A stretch of 8,650 nucleotides of DNA from UBA1067 sp963661055 (GTDB lineage: Bacteria; Verrucomicrobiota; Kiritimatiellia; RFP12; UBA1067): assembly GCA_963661055.1 (NCBI GenBank), contig CAVLAC010000089.1, positions 1 to 8,650 of the forward strand. Reading direction: 5' to 3'. The position numbers and the translations under genes are program-made. Under the pieces are notes generated by a model. It saw only the letters and a program-made list of their open reading frames with translations. It searched no databases and was not told where the DNA came from. This document shows positions 1 to 5,550 of this stretch, in pieces. The stretch's first letter is position 1. Every line of letters begins with the position of its first letter.

Positions 1-80
1 CGACGCGACGAGCTCGACCAGAGTTGCCGCCCGCCGTGCCGCATGTTGTCAGGCACAAACCAAGACGCGGCGGGGCATAC
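1..80. other. Left-edge sequence, no gene supported
   Basis: GC-rich stretch. None of the three + frames contains a stop codon in these 80 bases, so the tail of an upstream gene cannot be excluded, but no translation resembles a known family. On the minus strand an ATG at 44-42 opens a frame that runs off the left edge (beginning MRHGGRQLW), with no ribosome binding site or promoter upstream, so I do not call it. An 8-bp palindrome, cgagctcg, sits at 9-16. I see nothing else. Confidence 0.3.
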
Positions 81-102
81 GGCGGGCAAGGGACTGCCCG
101 CC
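81..102. other. GC-rich hairpin (possible terminator or repeat part)
   Basis: A perfect 8-bp stem, ggcgggca (81-88) with tgcccgcc (95-102), closes a 6-nt loop. No T-tract follows on either strand, so it is not a canonical intrinsic terminator. It is followed 8 nt later by the 30-bp CTCTGCG-type element. The true terminator at 8222-8251 is followed 7 nt later by the other copy of that element, so this hairpin looks like the equivalent first part of a repeated intergenic module. Confidence 0.55.
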
Positions 103-110
103 CTACCACC

Positions 111-140
111 TCTCCGCGTTCTCTGTGGCTCAGCGTGAGA
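111..140 (+). repeat. Dispersed 30-bp CTCTGCG-type element, copy 1
   Basis: This 30-bp stretch beginning tctccgcgttctctg and ending gcgtgaga matches 8259-8288 at 24 of 30 positions without gaps, in the same orientation. It lies in non-coding DNA just after a GC-rich hairpin and is followed by a G-rich stretch (148-163), as is the other copy. From memory, similar short CTCTGCG-rich intergenic elements recur in environmental genomes of several phyla; I cannot verify that here. No function is evident. Confidence 0.6.
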
Positions 141-186
141 TAAAACGGCGGAGGGGAAGGGGGTGCTCTGCTGAGGACTATGGGGT

Positions 187-340
187 GAGAAGCGCAGGAA
201 AACGGGTTGCGCCCAGGAGGGGAACGGGAAACCATCGCGTTGGTTTTGCAAAACCATCGTGATGCTTTTATAAAACCAACGCGTTGCTTTTTGTAAACCA
301 TCGTGATGGTTTCCTGTAGAGAAGCGCAGGCGCGCCCGTT
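187..340. repeat. 22-bp periodic palindromic array (7 units)
   Basis: Seven units start at 187, 209, 231, 253, 275, 297 and 319, exactly 22 bp apart. The four central units are the best conserved: each contains an 18-bp imperfect palindrome of the form AAACCATCGTGATGGTTT (229-246, 251-268, 273-290, 295-312) separated by 4-bp AT-rich linkers (tgca, tata, ttgt). Arm changes in one half are often but not always balanced in the other: unit 273 is AAACCAACG/CGTTGCTTT. The outermost units share gagaagcgcagg (187-198 and 319-330, 132 bp = 6 x 22 apart), and the first two units share aacggg in phase. Two-turn spacing would put all dyads on one helical face, as for arrayed protein-binding sites. Function unknown. 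Confidence 0.85.
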
Positions 341-426
341 GTGAAGCTCATCCCCCACCCATAAAGTCGCTGTTTGAACACCCTATTTAACACCCTAAGT
401 TTCTGCTACCAAATGCCGCACGAATG

Positions 427-435
427 TGATATAAT
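427..435 (+). promoter_or_regulatory. Possible extra upstream icd promoter
   Basis: An extended -10 motif, tgatataat, lies at 427-435, of the same TGN-TATAAT form as the icd and secY promoters. The -35 region 17 bp upstream (407-412, taccaa) is a poor match. Transcription from here would give icd a leader of about 130 nt. Such a leader could pair gcgaaac (441-447) with gtttcgc (490-496). This is weaker evidence than for the proximal promoter. Confidence 0.35.
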
Positions 436-485
436 AGTAGGCGAAACGAAAGTTATACCGCAAAAACTGCTCCAGCTTCCCCGCT

Positions 486-530
486 ATAAGTTTCGCTTCA
501 ACTTGAAATAAGTTTTGCATAAATTGCAAA
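486..530. promoter_or_regulatory. Candidate paired operator upstream of icd promoter
   Basis: Two 22-bp direct repeats (486-507 and 508-529) both begin ataagttt and match at 16 of 22 positions. Each holds a small dyad: ttcaacttgaa at 497-507 and tttgcataaattgcaaa at 514-530 (6-bp arms). They end 7 nt before the likely -35 of icd, the usual place for an activator or repressor pair. No regulator can be named, and the AT-rich context raises the chance of coincidence. Confidence 0.35.
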
Positions 531-536
531 TAGGGG

Positions 537-565
537 GTCACAGACGGGCGAATTTTTGGTATAAT
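537..565 (+). promoter_or_regulatory. icd promoter, leaderless start
   Basis: Extended -10 tggtataat (557-565) with a perfect TATAAT at 560-565. The -35 position at 17-bp spacing (537-542, gtcaca) matches TTGACA at 4 of 6 positions. Only 7 nt separate the -10 box from the ATG at 573, so the transcription start should fall on or within about one nucleotide of the start codon. That predicts a leaderless icd mRNA. Confidence 0.7.
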
Positions 566-572
566 GTTAGGC

Positions 573-1796
573 ATGAGCGATAAGATAGTTTTGAAAGATG
601 GGAAACTCGTTGTTCCCTCAAACCCGATTATCCCTTTCATTGAAGGGGATGGGATTGGTCCTGACATCACGCGCGCGGCACAATTGGTGCTTAACGCGGC
701 AGTTGCGAAGGCGTATGGTGGCACACGCGAAATAGCGTGGCTCGAAGTCCTCGCGGGCGAAAAAGCCTTTAACAAGACGGGCGAGTGGTTGCCGCAGGCG
801 ACGCTGGACGCGTGCCGCGATTACATTGTCTCGATAAAGGGCCCGCTTACGACGCCAGTCGGCGGCGGTATTCGGTCCATTAATGTGGCAATGCGCCAAG
901 AGCTGGATCTTTATGTATGCTTGAGGCCTGTGCGCTACTTCAAGGGAGTTCCCTCCCCTGTGAAGCGTCCTGAGCTTACGGATATGGTGATCTTTCGTGA
1001 GAATACCGAAGACATCTACGCAGGCATTGAATGGATGAATGGCACGCCTGAAGTCGAGAAGGTGAAGGCGTTCTTGCTCGGTGAGATGGGTGTTAAGAAG
1101 ATCCGTTTCCCGAAGACGGCTTCGATTGGCATTAAGCCCGTGTCGCTAGAGGGGACTGAGCGGCTTGTGCGCGCGGCACTTGATTATGCGATTGCCAATG
1201 ACCGCAAGTCGGTGACGCTCGTCCACAAGGGGAACATCCAGAAGTTCACCGAGGGCGCGTTTCGTGATTGGGGCTATCAGCTCGCGACACGCGAATATGG
1301 TGCTCAGCTCATTGAGAAGGGTCCGTGGCGTAGCTTCAAGAATCCGAAGACGGGGCGTGAGATTGTGGTTAAGGACTGCATCTGCGACGCGTTCTTGCAG
1401 CAGATTCTGACGCGTCCCGCCGAATATGATGTCATTGCGACGCTGAACTTGAATGGCGACTATGTGTCGGACGCTCTCGCGGCGACGGTGGGCGGCATTG
1501 GCATTGCGCCTGGCGCGAACATCAACTATCAGACGGGTGTCGCGGTCTTTGAGGCGACACACGGCACCGCGCCGAAGTATGCGGGGCTTGATAAAGTCAA
1601 TCCCGGCTCGCTCATTCTCTCGGGCGAGATGATGCTTCGCCATATGGGCTGGAATGAGGCGGCGGATCTCGTGGTCGCGGCGATGGATAAGGTGATTGCC
1701 GCGAAGACGGTGACCTACGACTTTGCGCGGCAGATGGAGGGCGCGACGGAAGTCAAGTGCTCCGAGTTCGCGGCGGCGTTGGCAAAGGCTATGTAA
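573..1796 (+). CDS. icd: NADP-dependent isocitrate dehydrogenase
   Basis: Cytosolic TCA-cycle enzyme: oxidative decarboxylation of isocitrate to 2-oxoglutarate with NADP+. The 408-residue product is collinear with the homodimeric E. coli-type Icd (416 residues). Visible are the N-terminal IPFIEGDGIGPD, the substrate-phosphate loop GGGIRSINVAMRQ with Ser102 (equivalent to E. coli Ser113, the AceK phosphorylation site), RENTEDIYAGIEW, LVHKGNIQKFTEGAF and LNGDYVSDALAA. Cofactor residues in HGTAPKYAGLDKV (Lys335, Tyr336, Val342) and TVTYDFAR (Tyr382, Arg386) match the E. coli NADP set. An ATG at 564 is in frame but lies inside the TATAAT box, so 573 is the likely start. There is no Shine-Dalgarno sequence, which fits a leaderless transcript. 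No aceK or glyoxylate gene is nearby, and the gene appears to be transcribed alone. Confidence 0.96.
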   Translation: MSDKIVLKDGKLVVPSNPIIPFIEGDGIGPDITRAAQLVLNAAVAKAYGGTREIAWLEVLAGEKAFNKTGEWLPQATLDACRDYIVSIKGPLTTPVGGGIRSINVAMRQELDLYVCLRPVRYFKGVPSPVKRPELTDMVIFRENTEDIYAGIEWMNGTPEVEKVKAFLLGEMGVKKIRFPKTASIGIKPVSLEGTERLVRAALDYAIANDRKSVTLVHKGNIQKFTEGAFRDWGYQLATREYGAQLIEKGPWRSFKNPKTGREIVVKDCICDAFLQQILTRPAEYDVIATLNLNGDYVSDALAATVGGIGIAPGANINYQTGVAVFEATHGTAPKYAGLDKVNPGSLILSGEMMLRHMGWNEAADLVVAAMDKVIAAKTVTYDFARQMEGATEVKCSEFAAALAKAM

Positions 1797-1814
1797 AAAA
1801 GTGTAAGTATGCTC

Positions 1815-1843
1815 TTGCCAAATCAGCCGTAAAATCGTATAAT
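1815..1843 (+). promoter_or_regulatory. Promoter of the repeat protein-metY operon
   Basis: TTGCCA at 1815-1820, a 17-bp spacer, and a perfect TATAAT at 1838-1843, in the 84-bp gap after icd. The predicted start near 1850 gives a leader of about 30 nt carrying gagagg (1865-1870), 10 nt before the ATG at 1881. No terminator is visible between icd and this promoter, so some read-through from icd is possible. Confidence 0.75.
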
Positions 1844-1880
1844 GTTAGTAGTATAAGAAAGTCTGAGAGGAAAAATAGCA

Positions 1881-2459
1881 ATGAAAAAGTTGTTAATGAG
1901 TCTCGTGTTAGCCGCGACATGTGCCGCGGTTTATGCTGAAGAAGCTGCGCTCGCCGAGGAAGGCGAGGGGAGTGCCGTTTCGGCGGTGCCCGAAGCGCCG
2001 CGTGCGGAACCCGCCTTGTGGCCAGCCTTCATTGGCTTCTGCCAGTGGCCCGAGACACCTGACTTGGTGGGACTTCGCCTCACAATCCCGTTCTCCACGA
2101 AGCAGGAGAATGTGACAGGACTTGATGTGGGTCTTTGGGGGCGCTCCAAGTACTTCGAGGGCATTCAAATCAATATCCTTCGTAGCGATGTGAAGGATGA
2201 GCTCTCGGGCGCTCAGATTGGTATCTACAACTCGGCGGCGCAGGCGGACGCTTTTGGCTTGCAGGTCGGTCTCTGGAATGAGGCGGGGCGGCTGAATGGC
2301 GTGCAGTGCGGTCTTATCAATGTCGTTGGCGAAATGGGCGGTCTTCAGGTGGGTATCATTAACCGTGCCGAGGAGTTTTATGGCTTCCAGATTGGCGCGA
2401 TTAACATCATCCGTGACGCGGAACTTCGCTTCTGTCCCTTCGTTAACATCGGTTTCTAA
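1881..2459 (+). CDS. Secreted LA_2272-type surface-repeat protein
   Basis: A 192-residue exported protein. Residues 1-19 form a signal peptide (basic MKK, hydrophobic core, cleavage expected after VYA19); Cys14 lies in a poor lipobox, so lipoprotein processing is less likely. An acidic, Ala/Pro-rich linker spans about 20-48. From about residue 78 to 177 there are seven degenerate repeats of the form G-[LIVF]-[QD]-x-[GN]-[LI]-x-[NW], with lead glycines at 80, 94, 110, 126, 140, 154 and 168, a 14-16 residue period. This resembles proteins annotated as the LA_2272 surface repeat family. The chain ends in aromatic VNIGF, as many outer-membrane beta proteins do. First gene of a four-gene unit, with a good ribosome binding site (gagagg, 10 nt spacing). 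Biochemical function unknown; a small beta-structured cell-surface protein is the best inference. Confidence 0.8.
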   Translation: MKKLLMSLVLAATCAAVYAEEAALAEEGEGSAVSAVPEAPRAEPALWPAFIGFCQWPETPDLVGLRLTIPFSTKQENVTGLDVGLWGRSKYFEGIQINILRSDVKDELSGAQIGIYNSAAQADAFGLQVGLWNEAGRLNGVQCGLINVVGEMGGLQVGIINRAEEFYGFQIGAINIIRDAELRFCPFVNIGF

Positions 2460-2465
2460 TCACCT

Positions 2466-3662
2466 ATGACCCTGCGTCCATTCGCGGCTATACGGCCGAA
2501 TGTTGGGGATGCCGCGTCCGTCGCGGCAGTCCCTTATGATGTTGTGAGCACGGCGGAAGCGCGGCAACTCGCTCAGGCGAACCCGAAAAGCTTCTTGCAT
2601 GTCTCGCGTCCCGAAATTGACCTCCCAGCGGGCACGGACCCGACTTCCGATGTCGCGTATGCTCAAGCACGCAAGGCGTTTGACGCGCTTCGTGCCGACG
2701 GAACGCTCATTCAGGAAGAGACTCCAAAGTTCTATGTCTACCGCCAAAGTGTAAACGGACATTCCCAAACGGGCATTGTCGCGACATTTGATACGAAGGA
2801 ATATCTCTCGGGCGTACTCAAACAGCACGAGAAGACGCGCAAGGATAAAGAGGACGACCGCACGCGGCACATTGAGATTCTCGGTGCGCATACGGGACCC
2901 GCGTTCTTGACTTATCCCGATGACCCCGCGATTGACGCGCTCGTCATTGAGGCGTGCCACGAAACGCCGCTCTACGACTTTACGGCGGAAGATGGCGTGC
3001 AGCACACGGTTTGGGAATTCGCGCCTGCCGCGAGTTGCCGTGCGGACGAACTTCAGGAGCTTTTTGCGCGCATTCCCGTCGCCTACATTGCTGACGGACA
3101 CCACAGGAGTGCCGCGGCAGCGCGTTATGCTGCCGCGCACAACTTCGAGGGCGAGAGCCGCTGGTTCCCTGCCGTCATATTCCCTGCGAGCCAATTGCGG
3201 ATTCTCCCTTACAATCGCCTTTTGCATGATATGAACGGACTCTCCGATTACGAGTTCCTTTCGCGTATGAGTGCCCACTTTATGATTGGGTCGAATGCGG
3301 GGGCGCGGTCGTGTCGGATGTATGCGAAGGGGCAATGGACGACGCTCTCGTGGGATGTTCCCGCCAATGCGACGCCCGTGGAAGCCTTGGACGCGAGCTA
3401 TTTGCAAGAAAAGCTCCTCGCGCCGATTCTCGGGATTGGCGACCCACGCACCGATAAGCGCATAGCTTTCGTCGGCGGCATTCGTGGCGACGCGGCACTT
3501 ACTGCGGCGGTCGATTCGGGCGCGGCGGCACTCGCTTTCGCGATGGCTCCCGTTAAGATTAGCGAGGTTATGGCTATTGCTGACGCGGGCGAGATTATGC
3601 CCCCGAAGTCTACTTGGTTCGAGCCAAAGTTGCGCTCGGGTCTCTTTATTCACGCCGTCTAA
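2466..3662 (+). CDS. DUF1015 family protein
   Basis: A 398-residue soluble protein of the DUF1015 family (COG4198), close to the usual length of roughly 400-430. Family motifs in order: LRPFAAIRP at the N terminus, VPYDVVS (22-28), SFLHVSRPEIDLP (about 42-54), YRQS, HEKTRKDKEDDRTRH (121-135), GAHTGPAFLTY, DGHHRSAAAARYA (210-222) and LPYNRLLHD. Conserved His, Asp and Arg clusters suggest an enzyme, but I know of no established reaction. In many anaerobes this family sits beside serine-biosynthesis genes; here its neighbour two genes downstream is metY, which would also fit an amino-acid metabolism role. It starts 6 nt after the repeat-protein stop with no Shine-Dalgarno sequence, so translation is probably coupled. 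The next gene follows its stop directly. A long open frame on the opposite strand is a codon-bias shadow. Confidence 0.9.
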   Translation: MTLRPFAAIRPNVGDAASVAAVPYDVVSTAEARQLAQANPKSFLHVSRPEIDLPAGTDPTSDVAYAQARKAFDALRADGTLIQEETPKFYVYRQSVNGHSQTGIVATFDTKEYLSGVLKQHEKTRKDKEDDRTRHIEILGAHTGPAFLTYPDDPAIDALVIEACHETPLYDFTAEDGVQHTVWEFAPAASCRADELQELFARIPVAYIADGHHRSAAAARYAAAHNFEGESRWFPAVIFPASQLRILPYNRLLHDMNGLSDYEFLSRMSAHFMIGSNAGARSCRMYAKGQWTTLSWDVPANATPVEALDASYLQEKLLAPILGIGDPRTDKRIAFVGGIRGDAALTAAVDSGAAALAFAMAPVKISEVMAIADAGEIMPPKSTWFEPKLRSGLFIHAV

Positions 3663-4187
3663 GTGAATCGCGCGGTTCTATATCTTCGTGAATTAAAGGG
3701 CAAGATTCTCGGCGAGAAGCTCTCGGCGGAGCGTGTCGCGGCGGGTTGGTCGCTCGGGATGTTCATTGGGTGCTTCATCCCTTTTGGAATGCAGCTCATT
3801 ATCTCGATTCCGCTTTCCGTCGCCTTTCGCGTCTCACGCATTGGGGCGACGGTGGGGACGCTGATAACGAATCCCGTGACCATCTTCTTCATCTACCCTG
3901 TGCAGATTTGGGTCGGGAGTCGCCTGATTGGGTGTCCGCTAACCTGGGAATACCTGCGCGAAGGGGTCGTCGAGCGGCTTGCGGAAGCCTCCATTTGGAG
4001 TGCGGAAGGTTGGCACATCTTGGCGGGGCTCAGCGGACGCGTCCTCGGCGGATTCTTCGCGGGCGGCTTCTTGCTCGCGGCGATTATGACGCCGATTACC
4101 TACTTTGTTGTCAAAGGAATCATAGTACAAGCGCGGCGTTTGCGCTCTAATTACAAAAAACGCGGTGAGGTCTCAAATGAAAATTGA
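3663..4187 (+). CDS. DUF2062 family membrane protein
   Basis: A 174-residue inner-membrane protein of the DUF2062 family. The signature is GMFIGCFIPFGMQ (32-44), then GTLITNPVTIFFIYP (65-79). Hydrophobic segments lie at about 28-55, 60-88 and 128-150, followed by a basic C-terminal tail (QARRLRSNYKKR). Molecular function is unknown; the family is often found near envelope and glycan genes. Start: GTG at 3663 directly abuts the DUF1015 stop (TAAGTG) and has no Shine-Dalgarno sequence, so translation by coupling or reinitiation is likely. The next in-frame ATG (3759) would remove the start of the conserved domain. Its 3' end overlaps metY by 11 nt, consistent with one operon. Confidence 0.85.
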   Translation: MNRAVLYLRELKGKILGEKLSAERVAAGWSLGMFIGCFIPFGMQLIISIPLSVAFRVSRIGATVGTLITNPVTIFFIYPVQIWVGSRLIGCPLTWEYLREGVVERLAEASIWSAEGWHILAGLSGRVLGGFFAGGFLLAAIMTPITYFVVKGIIVQARRLRSNYKKRGEVSNEN

Positions 4188-5451
4188 TACAGTATGTGTG
4201 CAGGGCGGTTGGTCGCCCGCGTGCGGCGAACCTCGGCAGGTGCCCGTTTATCAGTCCACGACTTTCAAATACGATACGACCCAGCATATGGCGGATCTTT
4301 TCGACTTGAAAGCGCCTGGCTACTTCTATACACGCCTTGCGAATCCGACGAATGACGCGGTGGCGAAGAAAATTGCCGCGCTCGAAGGCGGTGTCGCGGC
4401 GATTTTGACGAGCTCGGGGCAAGCGGCGAATACTTTCGCGATTATGAATCTCTGCGGCGCGGGCGACCATGTCGTGTGCTCCACTCAGATTTATGGCGGG
4501 ACTTTCAATGCCTTTAATGTCACGCTCCGTAAGCTCGGTATCGACTTCACATTCGTCGACCCTGACGCGGACGCGAAGACCATTCAGGCGGCGTTTCGTC
4601 CTGAGACAAAGTGCGTCTTTGGTGAGACGGTGGCGAATCCGTCAGGGGCTATTCTCGACATTGCCAAGTTCGCGAAGATTGCCCATAAGAATGGCGTGCC
4701 GTTGATTGTTGATAATACCTTCCCGACACCGATTTTGTGCCGTCCGTTCAAGTTTGGTTGCGATATCGTCACGCACGCGACAACGAAATATATGGATGGT
4801 CACGCGAGCCAAGTCGGCGGATGCATTGTGGACTCGGGCAACTTTGATTGGCTTGCTCACGCGGCAAAGTTCCCTGGGCTTGTCGAGCCTGACGCGTCTT
4901 ATCACGGGCTCAGCTACGCGAAGAAGTTTGGTAAGCTCGCCTATATCACGAAGTGCACGGCGCACCTTATGCGTGATTTTGGCGCGGTGCCCTCGCCGTT
5001 TAACTCGTTCTTGCTGAACTTGGGGCTCGAGTCGCTTCATGTGCGCATTCGCCGCCATGCGGAAAGTGCCCTCAAGGTCGCCAAGTGGCTGAAGACACAG
5101 AAGAAGGTGGCGTGGGTCAACTTCGCGGGACTGCCCGATAGCCCCTATCATAAGCTCCTCAAGAAGCAGTTTGATAGCAACTCGCCCTGCGGCGTGATGA
5201 CTTTTGGCATTAAGGGCGGACGCGCCGCGTCCATCAAGTTTATGGATAGCCTCAAGCTCATTGGCATCGTCACCCATGTGGCGGACGCTTGGAGCTGCGT
5301 GTTGCATCCCGCCTCTCATACGCACCGCCAGTTGACGGACGCCCAGTTGAAGGCGGCGGGAATTCCGCCAGACCTCATCCGTCTCTCGATTGGTCTTGAG
5401 GATCCCGAGGATTTGATTGCGGATCTCGCGCAGGCGCTTAAGAAGGTCTAA
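4177..5451 (+). CDS. metY: O-acetylhomoserine sulfhydrylase (MetY-type)
   Basis: PLP-dependent Cys/Met metabolism enzyme of 424 residues, a usual length for MetY. It would convert O-acetylhomoserine plus sulfide to homocysteine in the cytosol, the direct sulfhydrylation route to methionine. Visible: VPVYQSTTFKY near the N terminus, YTRLANPTNDAVAKKIAALEGG, LTSSGQAAN (cofactor-binding region), ETVANPSG, IVDNTFPTP with the pyridine-binding Asp, the Schiff-base Lys204 in ATTKYMDGH, and the C-terminal HPASHTHRQL and IRLSIGLEDPEDLIADL. The long segment after the lysine separates MetY from the shorter cystathionine gamma-synthase/MetB group. A GTG at 4165 would extend the frame by four residues, but ggtgagg (4164-4170) ends 6 nt before ATG 4177, so 4177 is preferred. 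Last gene of its unit; no clear terminator follows. Use of O-succinylhomoserine instead cannot be excluded. Confidence 0.9.
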   Translation: MKIDTVCVQGGWSPACGEPRQVPVYQSTTFKYDTTQHMADLFDLKAPGYFYTRLANPTNDAVAKKIAALEGGVAAILTSSGQAANTFAIMNLCGAGDHVVCSTQIYGGTFNAFNVTLRKLGIDFTFVDPDADAKTIQAAFRPETKCVFGETVANPSGAILDIAKFAKIAHKNGVPLIVDNTFPTPILCRPFKFGCDIVTHATTKYMDGHASQVGGCIVDSGNFDWLAHAAKFPGLVEPDASYHGLSYAKKFGKLAYITKCTAHLMRDFGAVPSPFNSFLLNLGLESLHVRIRRHAESALKVAKWLKTQKKVAWVNFAGLPDSPYHKLLKKQFDSNSPCGVMTFGIKGGRAASIKFMDSLKLIGIVTHVADAWSCVLHPASHTHRQLTDAQLKAAGIPPDLIRLSIGLEDPEDLIADLAQALKKV

Positions 5452-5474
5452 TTCATCTTTTTGAAGGGTAGTCC

Positions 5475-5503
5475 TTGAAAAATGGCGCATAAATTGGTAT
5501 AAT
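5475..5503 (+). promoter_or_regulatory. secY operon promoter
   Basis: TTGAAA at 5475-5480 (5 of 6 consensus), a 17-bp spacer, and TATAAT at 5498-5503, with an extended -10 TGG at 5495-5497. It lies in the 85-bp gap between metY and secY. The expected transcript start is about 5510-5512, giving a leader of only about 25-27 nt that contains the aaggag ribosome binding site (5521-5526). Confidence 0.8.
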
Positions 5504-5511
5504 TTAACGAA

Positions 5512-5550
5512 ATGATTTCTAAGGAGAATAGCGACTATGTCGATGGCTAA
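5512..5550 (+). other. Possible leaderless 12-codon upstream ORF
   Basis: ATG at 5512 falls 8 nt after the secY -10 box, the same geometry as the leaderless icd start. It opens MISKENSDYVDG and stops at 5548-5550, overlapping the first codons of secY in another frame and covering the secY ribosome binding site. If the transcript begins at 5510-5512, a ribosome could start here. It may be coincidence, and the peptide matches nothing I know. Confidence 0.2.

Noticed and set aside
187..340. CRISPR array
   Set aside because: The period is only 22 bp, there are no 25-40 nt unique spacers, the units are degenerate palindromes, and no cas gene is present.
564..572. ATG at 564 as the icd start
   Set aside because: It lies within the TATAAT -10 box (560-565), so it would not be transcribed from this promoter; ATG 573 fits the family N terminus.
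2460..3653. Long open frame of about 397 codons on the minus strand, opposite the DUF1015 gene
   Set aside because: Arginine-rich with no family resemblance; exactly antisense to a gene with clear family motifs. Codon-bias shadow.
4165..4176. GTG at 4165 as the metY start
   Set aside because: It lies within the Shine-Dalgarno-like ggtgagg that serves ATG 4177; the family N terminus starts at the ATG.
5452..5474. Terminator between metY and secY
   Set aside because: Only a 4-bp ttca/tgaa pairing around a T-run, with no GC-rich stem; too weak to call.
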